Shown here one piece after another: positions 12,814 to 27,360 of a stretch of 64,000 nt of DNA. This DNA comes from Vespula vulgaris. Taxonomy: Eukaryota; Arthropoda; Insecta; Hymenoptera; Vespidae. Position numbers and translations under genes: made by a program. The stretch is from assembly GCF_905475345.1 (NCBI RefSeq), contig NC_066593.1, positions 295,001 through 359,000 on the forward strand, in the 5' to 3' direction. The notes below the pieces were generated by a model. It was given only the letters and a program-made list of their open reading frames with translations. It made no database searches and was not told where the DNA came from. Within the stretch, counting starts at the first letter, position 1. Every line of letters starts with the position of its first letter.

Positions 12814-14294
12814 ACGACGAAGTCGCAGCGAAGAAGAGACGAACGGCAGCGTCTCGGTTGGCGACGAGTCCCAGCAACAACAGCAACAACAGCAAGGCTA
12901 CGTGCCGCAACGAGAGAGTCAAGAGGAGGAGGAAGAATTAGCGGCGGAGGAGGCTGCCGCGGCTCAGGCTGCGGCTCAGGCTGCGGCCCAGGCTGCTGCC
13001 CAGTCCCTTCAGAGCGCCAGCGAGGAGACCGATCCGGAAGTTCACAAGAGAGTCACTGCGGTGCAGGTGCAGGTGCAGGGTATGGAGGGCGACTGGCGCG
13101 CATACTGCGAGCATCCGCTCTCCGTTGCGACCGCGGCGATGCTAAATCTCCAACAGCAGCATCAGGTCTCGACCGTCGCCAGCCATGGCGACGACCCGGC
13201 CGCGTCCTACGTCTACGAGTATTACAAGCTACCGGAAAAGGCGACCACCGACGTCAAGCTACCCCCGACGCACGAGCTTTGGTCCACGTAAGTTTCTCTC
13301 TTATTTTATTTCATTCGTTTTCCTCAAACACTACACGTCGGAGATTCGCCGCACGAAGGAGAACCGACGTGGGACATAGGGACAACGTGGGAAAGGAGAG
13401 TCGGAGGCACGCGCGCCTGTGTAAACGCGAGTAACACGTAGGTGCGAACGCGCGTGTCGTCGGCTCGCATACCGAGGCACCATCGGTAGAACTCGATTAG
13501 CGTAGATCTCGCGATAGTCGGTGCGTAAGTGACGTTAAAAACACACCCAGTGCGATTCGACTCGTGCTGACGTTAATTACCGGTCGCGCCGAGTGGAAGG
13601 AAGCACGATTAATAACGGGGACCGTGCAAACGAGGAAATAGTACCGCGAAGATTTATCCACGCGAGAGTTATTTAGCGGCGAGAACGCGTACCGAGTATA
13701 TTTGCTACTTATCCCGCGTTAGGATTCAACGATTTTATTTCTCTTCCTACGAATGCAAACACTTTGCGAGACTTTGCCTGAATCCATGAAAGATAGCGGC
13801 GGCCCGTGCTATTTCCTCTCGCTAACAAGCGTCTCGTAAAAATCTCGCACCCCGTTAACGATAATGGAAATTCGATGGAGGACGCGGCCCGAACGATTTC
13901 AGAATAATTCACCGTCGCGAAGATATAAATCTCTCGAGAACGATAGGCTATTTATATCGCGCGCCGAAGCCTTCCGGTACATTTGCTCGGTTTGCAAACT
14001 GCATCAAACGATGGTGCAGGTTTCGTGAGACTGGCGCGCATGGTCCCTCCTTAGCGATATTCCTCAAGGGTGTCTCTCTTGCCCTTGTATTTTGGGTTCG
14101 CGCGACGAACGTAGGTAGAACGCGTCTAAGCCCTAGCAGCCATGGAACTCAAAGTTTCATGGGGTCGATAGGACCCCGTTATATACCCCTTTCGAGGAGC
14201 CACTATGTATCCCACTTTTGATTTATATCAGCCGCTTAGCATATTTTGTAATTTACTGTTGAGAATCCTGCAACGTACGAATCCTGCTGTCTAC

Positions 14295-14337
<43 letters not shown>

Positions 14338-17300
14338 TGGTGCTTCGGGATGGTAGCCGAGTAAAAGCGGAATAGTCCTTCCGAGCGACCTCGCAATGGG
14401 GAGAGATGCCACCCTAATCTTCCCTCGCATCTACCTCTCCTTTACCGAAGTGCAGAGACTGAGAGAGAGAGAAGGAGAAAGAGCGCGATAACATCTCGAC
14501 AATTTGTACAGCGGTAGATCGTTAAACCTCGTCTCCGTTGCATCGATAAAGGTTAAAGAGAAAACTAGAGAGAAAAGGAGAGAGAGAGATAGCGAAAAGA
14601 TAGAAAAAAAAGTTGATCCGAGGGCAGGACTTTAATCCAATTTCATTGCGCCCTGTTCCAGGGATCTTGCGAAAAGAAAAACGAACGGTCCTTACGACCG
14701 TCCTCGTTATCTTATACGACCCCGAATTTCACCAGACGAGAATGAAACGAGAAACGAAGAAAAAGATGAAAGAATCTTTCTGGCTGAAGCGGAGAAAGTA
14801 AATAAAGATCGAGTTAATCGATGTCGAAGCACCGAGAGTCGTTAGAAAAATGACTATCCCTCGCGATCGTAGAAAAGGTTTAAAACTTTTTCTTTATCCG
14901 CACCGATGTCTTCCGGATAGCAACGAGCAGGACCGCCGATAAATACGCTTACTCTACGACGAGTCCTCGCACAGGATTGTAAACTACCGTGCTACGATGG
15001 TTTGCCTGCTTCGCGACGAGAACTCGCTGGATTCTGCGTCGTGGTTACGCAACTACTCGGAGAACCGCTTGTAAAAGAGAATCGCGCCAAAGAACGTAAA
15101 AATGTGGACAAATCTTATCGTTCGATCGAAGTATCCTCGATTCGATAAACGTAAGAAGGGAAGAGATCTGCTAGGCGCGGACTAATCGACGAGCGCTCAG
15201 CCAAAAACGTTCTAATTAGGGATCCATTGGATTTTTGCGAACGTTGGAACGAGTCGAAATCTCGCTCGTGGAACAGGAGGAGACGGCGCGCGTCGTAAAC
15301 ATCGAACGAAAGAGGGGAGATAAGTCGAAGTAGACGACTCTTACACAGTCGAGTCACTTAAGACTCGCCACGGGGTTGTACGATGATGGTGCAAAGCCAC
15401 GAATCGGCGTACGGTTTCACAGCAAGCCGCCGGCAGTAAAGCCGAGCTCCCAGTACTCCATGATCGCTTGCTTTAATCTAAACGCCCGTGCGCATAAGTG
15501 ACAACCACGATATCCGCCTTCCAAATGCAGAGAACGCGAGTTAACGTCGAGTAAACCGAAGAATAAGCCGATATTCTTTTTCTTCCTCTCTCTCTCCCTC
15601 TCTCTCTCTCTCTCTTTATCTACCTATCCATCTATCCATCTATCTTTGTCATTTCTCGTATTCTCAACAGGGTGGAGTTCGTTCCAGATATCGTTATATC
15701 TCGAATGATTTTCTCGATGAAGAGGAACGTCGAAAAGCCGATGGAATCAATCGTATTTCGTTCGAAAAGAAAATATAATCACGGGCACAGAAGTCAGATA
15801 GATGTCATTGGTGGTTATCGTGCGACTGTACATAAATATACATAGGCATAACGCGCTCGTGCGTACCCACCCATTAGCGAATAGAAAAAAAGAGATGGAA
15901 GATCGCCTCGCGGTCGATCGATAATGTAATTTATCGGGATATGCGCTCGCGTTATGTAATTAACGAGTCTGAGCATATCGCAATTTCGCGTTCGTATGCA
16001 ATACCCTAAACGAAAATAAGAATCCGATAATTAATAGGATCAACGAATAGGCAATGCACGTAGCACTCGTTAACGACATCGAGTAATTAAGTATCGCTCG
16101 TTTGGGAAGGTGCCTTTGTCGGTCCTTTCTATTCGACTATTCTCCGTCTCTGTCTCGGACAAAGTGTGCCATTACATCTGGCTGCATATTGCGTATTGAG
16201 AAACGGTATTCGAGACGTACGGGGTACGTTACAACGATACGCGCGTTTCTTCCTCTCTTCTCGGCGTTACAGGGCTATTCCGTAGAGAGAAAATTTTTCT
16301 GCGCGGGATAATCGTTCGATCGTTACTTTTGACGTACGCAGGTACGTACGCGGTGGACGTAGTAGACGCATACACGCAATTCGAAGATAACATAAAGTCG
16401 AATAATTTAAACGTTTAACCGGTGTCACGCTCGCGCTTTATGGATTAAATCGCGCGATATTTTTTCTTGAAGAAACTTTATCGACGCTCATTAAAAGAGC
16501 CCGGAAGATCTTATCGGTTAATCGGACAAATTGTAACAACTTTCCCGGCACGTAACGTAACGCGTGAGCGAGCGAGCGCGCTTAACCTTACGCGAGGAAG
16601 AATTTAAACGACACGATTTAAAGCGGTGGCAATGGTAGCACAATGGCACTTTTTACAGCCTACTTTCGGAGCGCGAAGACGTCGACGAAAAGACCGAGGG
16701 CTCAAAGGCGTACGCATAATGGAACCTGCCTCCAAGTAGTCGAGTCTTAAAGGGGGGTCGAGTATCAACTCGGCTCGATGACATCGCGGCCTTTTTATTG
16801 CGCGCTTCATTGCCTGCTTATTCTCTGCTACGGAGATCTACTCGAGGGCCAAGCGAACGCTCGCGATAAATAATTTCTGACGTGGTTATCCCTCTGTACC
16901 CGTCTTTAGCCTCTCTCTCTCTCTCTCCCCCTTTTCCGTGTTTTTCGACTCGTCCAATCTAATCAACCTCCGTGGTAATCCAAGAACGAACACGGAACTC
17001 GTCGATAGAGTAGCTTAATTCGTTTCAACGTGCAACGCGTTGGCATTACCTATGTAGAAAGGGAAAAAAAACGGAAAAGAAAATAAAGATGTAGTAGAAG
17101 GAGAACGGGGATGGGGATGATCGTAGAGTCATGACGAGGTCCAGTCGTCGTTATTACGCGTTTCGTTTCTCGGTTATCGTTACGCGGAGATCTAGTTAGG
17201 GACAGAGCGCGCGTGCAGAAGAGTGGCGTGCCTACTCTCGTGGCCTTTGACCCACCTGACGAGTCGGCAAAGCGGAGGAGACCCGGTGTCACGTCGTAAA

Positions 17301-19353
17301 ACGAAACGGGCCTGAATAACCAGAACCAGACGCGCCGTTCGCGTTTGCGACGACTACGATAGCGAGCACGAGGACGAGCACGACGACGATCAGTACCATG
17401 CTCCGTTTTCGCTCTTCGACCTCTGCTTTCATCTTCCTCCTCCTTTTCTTCTTCTTCTTCTTCTTCTTCTTCTTCTTCTTCCTCTGCTGTGCGTATATGC
17501 TCGACACGTAGCGCCCGCGCGAGCCAGTCCTCGTTTATTTAAATTTACGATTGTAAAACTTCGTAATGCTTCCACCGAGCTGACATACACCACCATCGGC
17601 TCCTTCTTTTCTTTCTTCCCTTTAGGCTCTCCGCTTGACTCTTCATCGAACGACTTCCATCCTTCCTTTTATTCCGTTCTCGATTGAACGTATTCCGTCG
17701 ACGTCGACGAAGGATGTCAACCCCAATGTGAACGCACGCGTCCACGTAGGAGAACAACGAACTCTTGACCTGTACGTTCGACGCGTACATTTGCATAAGT
17801 CACGAGCATAGATAAAAATCATAGTCCACATTTAACGAGAATAAGTTTAGAAACGGGCCACGAAAGAAGTCATAACGCGGGACCAGGCATATCTTTTTGG
17901 AAATATAAATGACGGTCAAGAAGTCGAAACGAAGGATTCTTCCGAGAACGGCGCAATATTCCTAGAACAAAAGCGGTACTACGAGGGAAGAGAGGAGAGA
18001 GGAGGACGCATCGTGAGAAGTGGCAGAAGTGGTCGGTCACGTTTCGTGCATTTCAATTCGTTCGTGCCTCGTTGACCGACGTCGCGTACGCGCCGTCGAC
18101 GAAAAGACGAGAGGCACGTGCTATATGCACAGGTGCTCGTCGCTTGCTTTGCGCGCGCGCGCGCGCGCTTGCGCTTCGAGAATGTGCGTGCTCGTAAAGT
18201 CAAAAAAGAGACGAAGAGGAAATAAAAGAAACGTTCCTAGACGTTCGTAAACGAGCAGAGACAACGAAGAAGCGTAAGAAAAGAGAAGGTAAAGGAACAA
18301 TAATAATCGAGGGAGTGACCGAAACAAGAAGCTGTTAGGATGCGCTACATTATCGGGACCTGTCTTTCGAGTTTTGCCATACATCATAACACGCGCGCGC
18401 GCGCGCGCGCGTACATACCTCTTTCTATCCTCGCGCAAGTATACCGAAACGCACACACGCGACTAAGATAGACACCGACGGACCTTGATTTCCGGTTTGA
18501 GAAATGCCGATTCCGGTTGCGAACGGATCCTACGAAGAAACGAGAGAGCGAGAGAGAGAGAGAGGAGCCTGTTAGTACCGCAAGCGACGTACCGCAAGCG
18601 CCGCAGGTTGCGAGCGTGCGTGGAACCAGAGGATGGAGGAAGGTACGCGTATATCCGTGCTTGTCGTGACCCTGCCGGCGACCTCGCGACCTCGAAGCTT
18701 CGCCTATGCGCACGTGTGTTTCTACCTCTCAGCGAGCGGCACAGCCTGCCTATCTTGTCCACTCGTCGACGCTATTCCTCACCATTAACGTACTCTCCAG
18801 GCATTTTCCTTACGATAGACTCCTGACTCATGAACTTCAACGAAACATGTACATCTTCTTCTTCTTCTTCTACTTCTTCTTCTCTTCTGTATGAGCCAGA
18901 ATAGTTGACAAATGTGTTTCTTTCGCCTCGATTTTCAGCGATATATAAGCCTACCACCTTTGCCGTTGTTGCGAGCGAGCAAACTCGAGTCTGGTACGTT
19001 AGGCTCAAAGAAAATAAACGGAAATACCAGGCCGATTGTCTTACGGTTCTCCTCGAGAACGTGAAATATGCGAACGCGCACGGAACGTATACGCGTGTGT
19101 GCGTTAAACTATTCACATTTTTTGTTTACCGTAGGTCGATGCCGAATAACCTCAAGGTACGTACGACCGATGACCTCGCGAGTTATACCTACCCAACATT
19201 TTTCCGGTCGTACATCGCTGTCTCTTCTCTCTTCTTCCTACTTCTTACTCCTACACCGTTCGTCTGAGACGCGGTACCCTCTCGTCGGCGTTTCTATTTC
19301 TTCGACATAGCTTTGTCTCGACGCAACCGACCTCGAACAACCGCGTCGCTCGA

Positions 19354-19393
<40 letters not shown>

Positions 19394-20378
19394 TCAGCCT
19401 CTCTCCCCCTATTCGCTTATTCATTCGTTTCGCCGGCGAATATTTTGATATCGTTCGAGGATAAATCCTTCGATGCTCGTAAGCTCTTCGCGAAAGAAAA
19501 TTCATTTCTTTCATCCGGCTGTACTTCGGGATTAGCATCGCATTACTCGTACGCGAAAAGAATTGCGAGGGACCTAGGATCCATTTCACGTAAGCCGAAT
19601 TCATGAGCTCGCTCTACCTCGGGCTATGACGGATTTCCTTCTCTCTCTCTCCCCCCTCTTCGTTCTTCCTCGATTCTACATGGAACAAAAATTACTCGGG
19701 AACACCGGGGAGTTTTCTTTCTTCGAGGTACAAGTGCGTCAGGGATATGGCGTCGACGGGCCTCGTACGAGTCTTCTTGCTCTCCTCACCTGCGTATATC
19801 GTACCCTTTTCGACACACAGCCTCGTCGAGATCTCGAAGAGGCCAGACGAGTCGGCGAGTGGAACTCGCAAAGAGATAGAGAGAGAGAGGGGGGGGGGAG
19901 AGAGAAGGGGCAGAAGAGGGAGCGGGAAAGAGAGAAAGAGAGAGGACAGGGATCAGGTATCAAGTGTAAAAAAAGAGCCATTGTGCGGAAGCATCTGACC
20001 GTAGGGTTGGTGCCACGGTGCTGGTGGTGCCATTGCCGATGGTGATGATGGTGGTGGTGGTGGTGATGTTCGACGGACAGGAGCGACGAGCTCTTCATAG
20101 ACCGAGGGTTAAAAAGAGACAGAAAAGCTCGGGGAACCTGGAGAAGGTTGCCGCGACACGTTTGCAAGGCCGAAAGCGAGAGACAGAGAGAGAGAGAGTT
20201 TGAGTGGAGGGGAGTAGAACGATCTTCCCTGTGAGATGGGACGGAAGAATGAGAAAAAAGAAAGATCTCGCATGCACCGACAGCGTTGGCAGTTTATAAG
20301 GGTTCCCTCGTACTCTGTGGATACGTATTATCATGCTAAATATAACATGTTAACTACTTCGCATAATGCCGCGCGAGA

Positions 20379-20446
<68 letters not shown>

Positions 20447-23400
20447 CGCTCGCTCTCTCTTCGCCGCTAGATTACAGGGAGTCGCGTTTCTACCGCTTTT
20501 CCTTGTTGAAAATTTTATTGCCATTGCTCTTGGCAGATGCGTTAGAAAGGATGTTGCAACGTACCGAAGGAATATTAAAAGAAATTCTCGTTGAATGAGC
20601 TTTTCAATTTCGTTAAAAGAAAAAGGCAAAGAAAAAGAAGCGACAGGAATTTTGTAGGGAACGTAAAAGTGTTTGATAGAGTGCGTGACATAAAATAAAA
20701 ATAAAGCATTGAATTCGCGGCGATGAACTTGATTCCATCTCACGCGATCGCTGAGTTCTGCTGGCCGTCCTTGTCGGCCTGTCGCCGTCCACTCTCGAAG
20801 GAGACATATCGGATGATTGACCTGAAACGACATATCGTCTAATTATATCGTCGAACGAAGGATAGGCCGTAGTAGGCCGACAGAATTTCTTTGTAACGCT
20901 ATAATTGGTCTGTCCGACTCGGACAACAGACGACTCCCCTGTCACCGTGAAATTTTTCTCTTATCGAACGTACGAAACAACGATCGACCGTGCAATGAAA
21001 TCGATCGATGTAGGCTATTGGACGGTCGATGATAACGAAGTGCACGGTGCCAACCGATTTAATCTTATCGATATTAGGCTCTCAGGGATCATCGTCGATA
21101 CTGAAATTAATTGGGAAAAGAGAGAGAGAGAGAGAGAGAGAGAGAAGGAGAAAAAATGCGAAGTAAACCGGTTCGATTCCTTGGCTGAAATAGATCTCTG
21201 CGGAGAGGCAAAGTTATCGTCGATAGGCAGAAAGAAAGAGAGTCTTGGCCTCGATATACGTGACTAAGTGTACGGGATGGAATTCGATAGGTGCCCTTAG
21301 AGCGTAGCAAGAGGAAGAGAAAGGGAGAGGCCGATGGGATCGATGGCAATCCCCGTCGGACGGCGCGAAGAGCGTAGCGTCGATCGTACGCGACGAAGTT
21401 AAAGGTCGATTCCCCTGTTTACTGTTAAAGGGGTGTGATGGGCCAGAAGCTGCTGGTGCAGGAGGCGCCTGGCTCCGGTTCCGGCTCGGCAAATCGCATG
21501 GAAGGCGGCGAAGGCGCCGGAGGTGGGGAGCTCCATCACTTCCTCCACCAGTACAACCAGCAGTCTCACAGTCCTGGTCAGAGTCTCCAAGGTGGCCTTC
21601 CGCTTCCGTTGAGCCCGCAGTCGCTCCGACACGACGGTTCCTCCAGCGCCGGCATCGCCGGAGTTAAGAGGGAACCCGAGGATCTCAGTTCCTCGCGCGG
21701 AGCTCAACAATCCAGCAAACGTCACAAGCAGGCGCAACCGGACAGTCCAACGCCGCCGGGAATGTACCACCATCATCAGCATCAGCTACAGGTATAAAGA
21801 ATCCTACTCGTCTACGAGACTCGTAAAAAGAACCAAAGAAAATTCTTTCCTTTTCGTAGGTGCAACAGTACGGAAGTCCGTACGACCCGTACACCTCGTG
21901 CAGCCCGCGATTGCAGTCCACCGCGTACACCTCGACGTCCGGGACGAGCGCGGCGAACACCGCGAATGCGAGTGGCATTCATCAGGAAACAACAGCCGTC
22001 TACGTGACGGGCGACGCTCTGCCACCGCTCGCATCCTCGAGCTCCTCCTCGTTGTCGACGAGCACAGCCTCCTACACGAGATACGAGGTCGTACCCAGCT
22101 CTTACGCCACGACGCACGCGATACGCTCCTCCTCGAGCAGCAGCAAAGTTCTCACCGTCGATCTACCGAGTCCGGACTCCGGAATCGGTGCCGACGCCGT
22201 CACGCCTAGGCAGGATCATCACGCGCCTACGGCCCTTCATCAGGTGACGTATCTCCGAAGAGAGCGCCGTCGCTACTTCACACCGCTCGCTCGCTTATCG
22301 CCGCTTTATGCGAGATTTACGCGTTTCGGTAAAACGTCCGATTAACATTCGTCATTAGTTTTGCCTAGTCGAAGAAACGCCGAAGAAGGAAAAAAGAAGA
22401 AAAAGAAGGAAATATAATTTTCTACGATAAACAATTCACTTTGTCGACGACGGACGAAGAAAAAAAGAATTTATACGATCGTATGATTAATTAATGCGCG
22501 GACAGGCGACGCTTCGACGACCGATTCGTAATTGAATTTGCACGATCGCGCCTCGCAGAAACGTGCATGCGCGTTACCTGCGCAATCGACGATAATCATT
22601 TTAATCGTTCCGTCATATCGACGGACGGGAATTCTTGACCGGTCTATAGATAATTCGTCATTCCTACATGCGTATCGGTCGTAAGTAATCGCCTACTTCC
22701 GGAAGCGTTAATCGCGTCTACCCAACCGCGCACTCCGCTCCGAGAGTAAGTCATTAGCATCACAGTCGACATTACGAATTAGAAAGCACGCGTTCGTTCT
22801 GCTTCGCTAACACGGGAGGTACTGAAATCGAGTCTAAAATGCTCCCGCCATAGGGAGTCGACCACGAGCGCCTGTTCCTATCCTCGAAACCTATTCAAAA
22901 GCTAAAAGGCGTGCGTATCGCCTTACTCATAGCGTTTCTGTTCTACATACGCGTATCCTACATTTGCGTAATAGACTCATTACCCGAGGAGCGCATTAAA
23001 TAATAGGCGACATTATCTTTATATCGGTTATATATTATATTTTTCTTGTGTCTTTTTTCTTTCCTTCCGTTTCTTTTTTCTCCTTCTCTTCTTTCTTATT
23101 TTCTTTTTTTTTTTTTTTTTTCTTTTTTGCTTAACATTTTCACACACGCTTACGCCTTACGTAAGAAGAATAAGTCACGACGGGATAAAGCAACGTTGGA
23201 TATAAAGATGTAACGCAAAATCGACGCGTCCGCCGAACCAATCTATTAGTCGTTCGCAGTTGTAAACTCGTACGATTTCGTGCGGTCGTCGGTCGATTTT
23301 ACGAGACCGCACACCGCGCCATTTTCTTCCTTCTCGTCGTTTTATCTCGCGGTAAGCGCAACGATTTACCTCGTAGGGAAGTACGTGAAGTGGATCCACC

Positions 23401-26400
23401 TATATCGCGTACGTCTCTCTCGAGCATTCCAGACTTTGCTTCTTTTTTAGTTTATCGATATCGCAGATTCGATTATCGAGCGCGTCGACGCATCGTTCCT
23501 TTTTCTTCTCCTTCTTATCGTTAATATCGTTCGTTGCGTCGTACAGTCGTCCTTCGACTATACGGAGCTGTGCCCCGGAGGAACGGCAACTGGCGCAGCG
23601 GTCGTTCTCGAGAGCGGAGCCGTGATACATCATCAACCTCTGCAACTGCAGCTACAACAGAGCCATGCGCAAGCACAGGTGCAGCGTGGCGGTCTCGTCG
23701 CGGCAGGTGCGACCAATCCTACCACGAATCCGAATCCACCGAGGTCAAGGCCTTGGCACGATTTCGGAAGACAGAACGACGCCGACAAGATACAGATACC
23801 AAAGATGTAAGTGCGACTTTTTTTCTGATCTTTCTTCTCCTAGCTTCCTTCCGTACGAGTCTGCGAAGGAGAGGATACGGAACGAGGATCGGATTCAAAT
23901 CGGGTGACACGGTGTAGAAAGCGACATTCGCGATATCACGAAGGGAAATAGAGGCGAAGGGCCCCGACGACCGACTCTCCTAACTCGTTCGAAAGAGGAG
24001 GAGGAGGAGGAAGGGACTCCGCGGTCGTGCCTAAAAAGGATAAAAGTAGAAGAGGAGGGAACGGAAAGGAGCTGAGTCGAAGGAAGAGAGGTAGTTTGTA
24101 CCGATCTACGCGTAACGTACACAGAAGTTATAATAAGGTATCTACGGCAAGTAGGCGGTGTGCCAGGCAACAGGAGCAAAGAGCGTGGACGCGCGCAGGC
24201 CGTTCACCCGGGCTACGCGCGCACGTATACGGTACATAGGTATCGAAGACGCAGACTCGAAGCCAACTTACTCCATTTATCGTCTCGCTGATAGAGATAA
24301 CAGAGTCGTGCCTACCGATCTGACTATCGAGCCAAGAAACTCGAACGGACGCGCGCACGGTTGCGTCCTTTTGCACGAAGACGAACCTAACGCGAGGCGA
24401 CGAAGACGTTCGCTTCGTTCCATTGTCCTCTTTCGAGGATTAAATCGTGTTCTCCGTCGTTCCACCAGACAACTCGATTAAAGTGAGAAAAAGAGCCTCT
24501 ACCTGGGAAACTACGCCGATTTGCATATTTATTGCTTTATGAGGTGTATTTACCTTTGCCAAGAGGAGCGAGGCTTACGAATGTCGGCGTATAAAGAGAG
24601 ACGGGAATGTCTTGCCAATTAACCACCGACCTTGCTCCTGATTTTCTATTTCTTTCGGCCAGGCGATATTTGAAGGATCGCAAAGTTCGCACGAGAATGA
24701 TCCTTCCTCGGGCTTTATCCTCGCTGTTCGCTGCTATTTGCAATTTCGCTAAAGTCGTATACCTATACTTTTCCTATCTTCCAGCTTCTCGGCGTACGGT
24801 TTCAAGTATCATCTGGAGTCTCCCATCAGCACGTCTCAACGACGCGAGGACGACAGAATAACGTACATCAATAAGGGTCAATTCTACGGTATAACTCTCG
24901 ACTACGTACCGGATCCGGACAAACCGCTTCTTAAGGCGGGACAAACGGTTAAGGTAAGTCGTGCGTTCTAATCTTTGCTCACGTTGAAAAAATATTCGTG
25001 ATTTAGCGAACACGCGAACACGCTATACGAATAAAATAATACATATGCAATAAAGTAAAAAAATATCGTAAGTACCCAGAATCAGGTCCGATTATCGTCG
25101 ACTCCTACAGCGCGATAGAAAACCCAACGCTTTCGAGCTCGAGCTCGAGGAGCTTTTCGAAAGAGAAAGAGAAAGAGAAAGAGAGGAGCAAAAAGAAGAG
25201 CGAAGAAGTCGAGCTAGCTCGTTTGTTCTCGCGGCTCTAATTGGCAGTGCGGTGCAACCGTTAGCAATTTCCATTCTGATAAAGGTGGCGATTTTTTTTA
25301 GCCGCCAACGAGTTACGACTTCCTCGTTAATTGCTAATCGAGCGTCCAAGGCGTGTGGCGACTCGAACGGTATACACCTACCTACGCTGCGCTCCCTCCT
25401 CTACCCTACTCTACTCCCCCTATGGCTAATAAGAAATCAAGATGTAAGTGCAAGCGTATAACTCGACTTATTCTCGAACGATACGTTTCTCGTTTTGTCT
25501 CTCCACTCTCCCTTTTCCCTCTCACTCTCTTCCTCTCCTGCTCTATATTTTCCCGGCGTGTGTAATTCTTCGTTCGTTCACCCGAAACACGAAAAATCCA
25601 GTAGCAATGGGCGCGCACACGTTTGCTCGCTCGAACGTGCTTCTCTCTCTCTCTTTCGCGCGTAAAATCAGCGTTTATCGTTCGACGACTCCTGTACGCA
25701 CTTATTCGTTTTTTTGTTTTTTCCTCTTAAAAAGTATTGACGAGAGAGACATCGAGAATCCTATTCCAGGGGAGAAACACTTTCGATATTATTGCAATGT
25801 ATAATAATAATAATAATAACAATAATAATAGTAGTAGTAGTAGTAGTAATAGCAATAATAATAATAATAATAATAATCTCTTTGCGTAGAGCGTGGTTAT
25901 GTTGATGTTCCGAGAGGAGAAGAGTCCCGAGGACGAGATCAAAGCGTGGCAATTCTGGCATGGAAGACAGCATTCCGTAAAACAACGTATTCTCGACGCT
26001 GGTAAGATTATTTCAAACGTTATCAGTTCGAACACGTATCATAATTTATTCGATATAAAAGCGTGTCTTTTGCGCAAGCTATCTGGAAAAGGAAGAGTCG
26101 ATAAGGGGTAAGATTGCGTAACACTTGTCAAATTCCTTATCATAAAAACTTGGAGAAAAACGACAGATTGTCCACAATTTTGTATTAATTCTATTTAGCG
26201 CAACGAAATAACTTGTCGGACCCTATGATCGTTGCTGTTTTTAAGCTTAATCTCATGTAAATATTATATATATAGAGAGAGAGAGAGATTTACATTCATA
26301 AATTACATTCTTTCAGATACGAAGAACAGCGTTGGTTTGGTGGGTTGCATAGAGGAAGTCGCGCACAATGCGATTGCTGTTTATTGGAATCCCTTGGAAT

Positions 26401-27327
26401 CTTCGGCAAAGGTATTCAAAATGAAAAACGCGCGCGCATACATTTTACGTTCCACCGTATGTACGGTCAAACTTTGTTGATCGTTAATATACGTATGTAT
26501 TTGACAAATTTTTTTCAGATAAATGTCGCCGTGCAATGTCTCAGCACAGACTTCTCCAGTCAGAAGGGCGTAAAGGGTCTACCGCTACATATTCAAGTAG
26601 ACACATACGAGGAACCCCCGCCACACACTCATACTTACACGCCACCCTCGCATCGCGGTTATTGTCAGATCAAAGTCTTTTGCGATAAGGTAATGAATTC
26701 TCGTAGGCGGATAAAACGTAACTCCGTTTCGTCGTGCGAAACATAAAAATAAAACAAGATCCGTTTCGATGTTCTTAGGGAGCGGAAAGGAAGACTCGCG
26801 ACGAGGAGAGAAGAGCGGCTAAAAGGAAGATGACGGCTACGGGTAGGAAGAAACTGGACGAACTTTACCACTCGGTCACGGAACGTAGCGAATTTTATTC
26901 GATGGTCGATCTCCACAAGCCACCCGTCCTCTTTTCACCGCCGGCCGAACATGCCATCGACAAGGTATTCCACCAAATACAACGAACGGAACTCTGTGCG
27001 ATCTCTACCATTCTATGAATAACGACAGAAACAAAATTCAAAGAACATCTGTGCCCCCATCCCTCACCCTCTTAAAAATTTACCAAAATTACTAACCAGT
27101 GCCGTGATGAGAAAAAAAAATACAAAAAAAAAATACAAAAAAAGAACAAATCTTCAAAGCAACGAGAAAAACACGCCACGATCCTCTGCTCTCGACTTCG
27201 CCACGATCCTCCACAAAATTAACCGCAACTCTTGCATCGTAAAATAATGAACGTGCGTTCGCGAATGAGTGTACCACATTTAAATACCGATGATACGCGG
27301 AACACTCGAAGAAAAAACGAGAGAGAA

Positions 27328-27360
<33 letters not shown>

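Larger units (their letters stand above)
13288..21430 (+). other. 8.1-kb grainyhead intron rich in simple repeats
   Basis: The donor GTAAGT follows the exon ending at 13,287 in phase 2, and the acceptor at 21,429-21,430 restores the frame with one base, so this is one intron unless an alternative exon is missed. It contains (CT)n tracts at 14,302, 15,584, 19,355 and 20,382, a (TTC)n tract at 17,445, two (CG)n tracts near 18.15 and 18.39 kb and a GA tract at 21,120. Open frames within it look like translated repeats. I see no convincing coding exon. Confidence 0.7.

Noticed and set aside
19739..20167. 142-codon minus-strand frame with a His run
   Set aside because: The His run comes from a GGT/GAT trinucleotide repeat; the rest is CT repeat translation.
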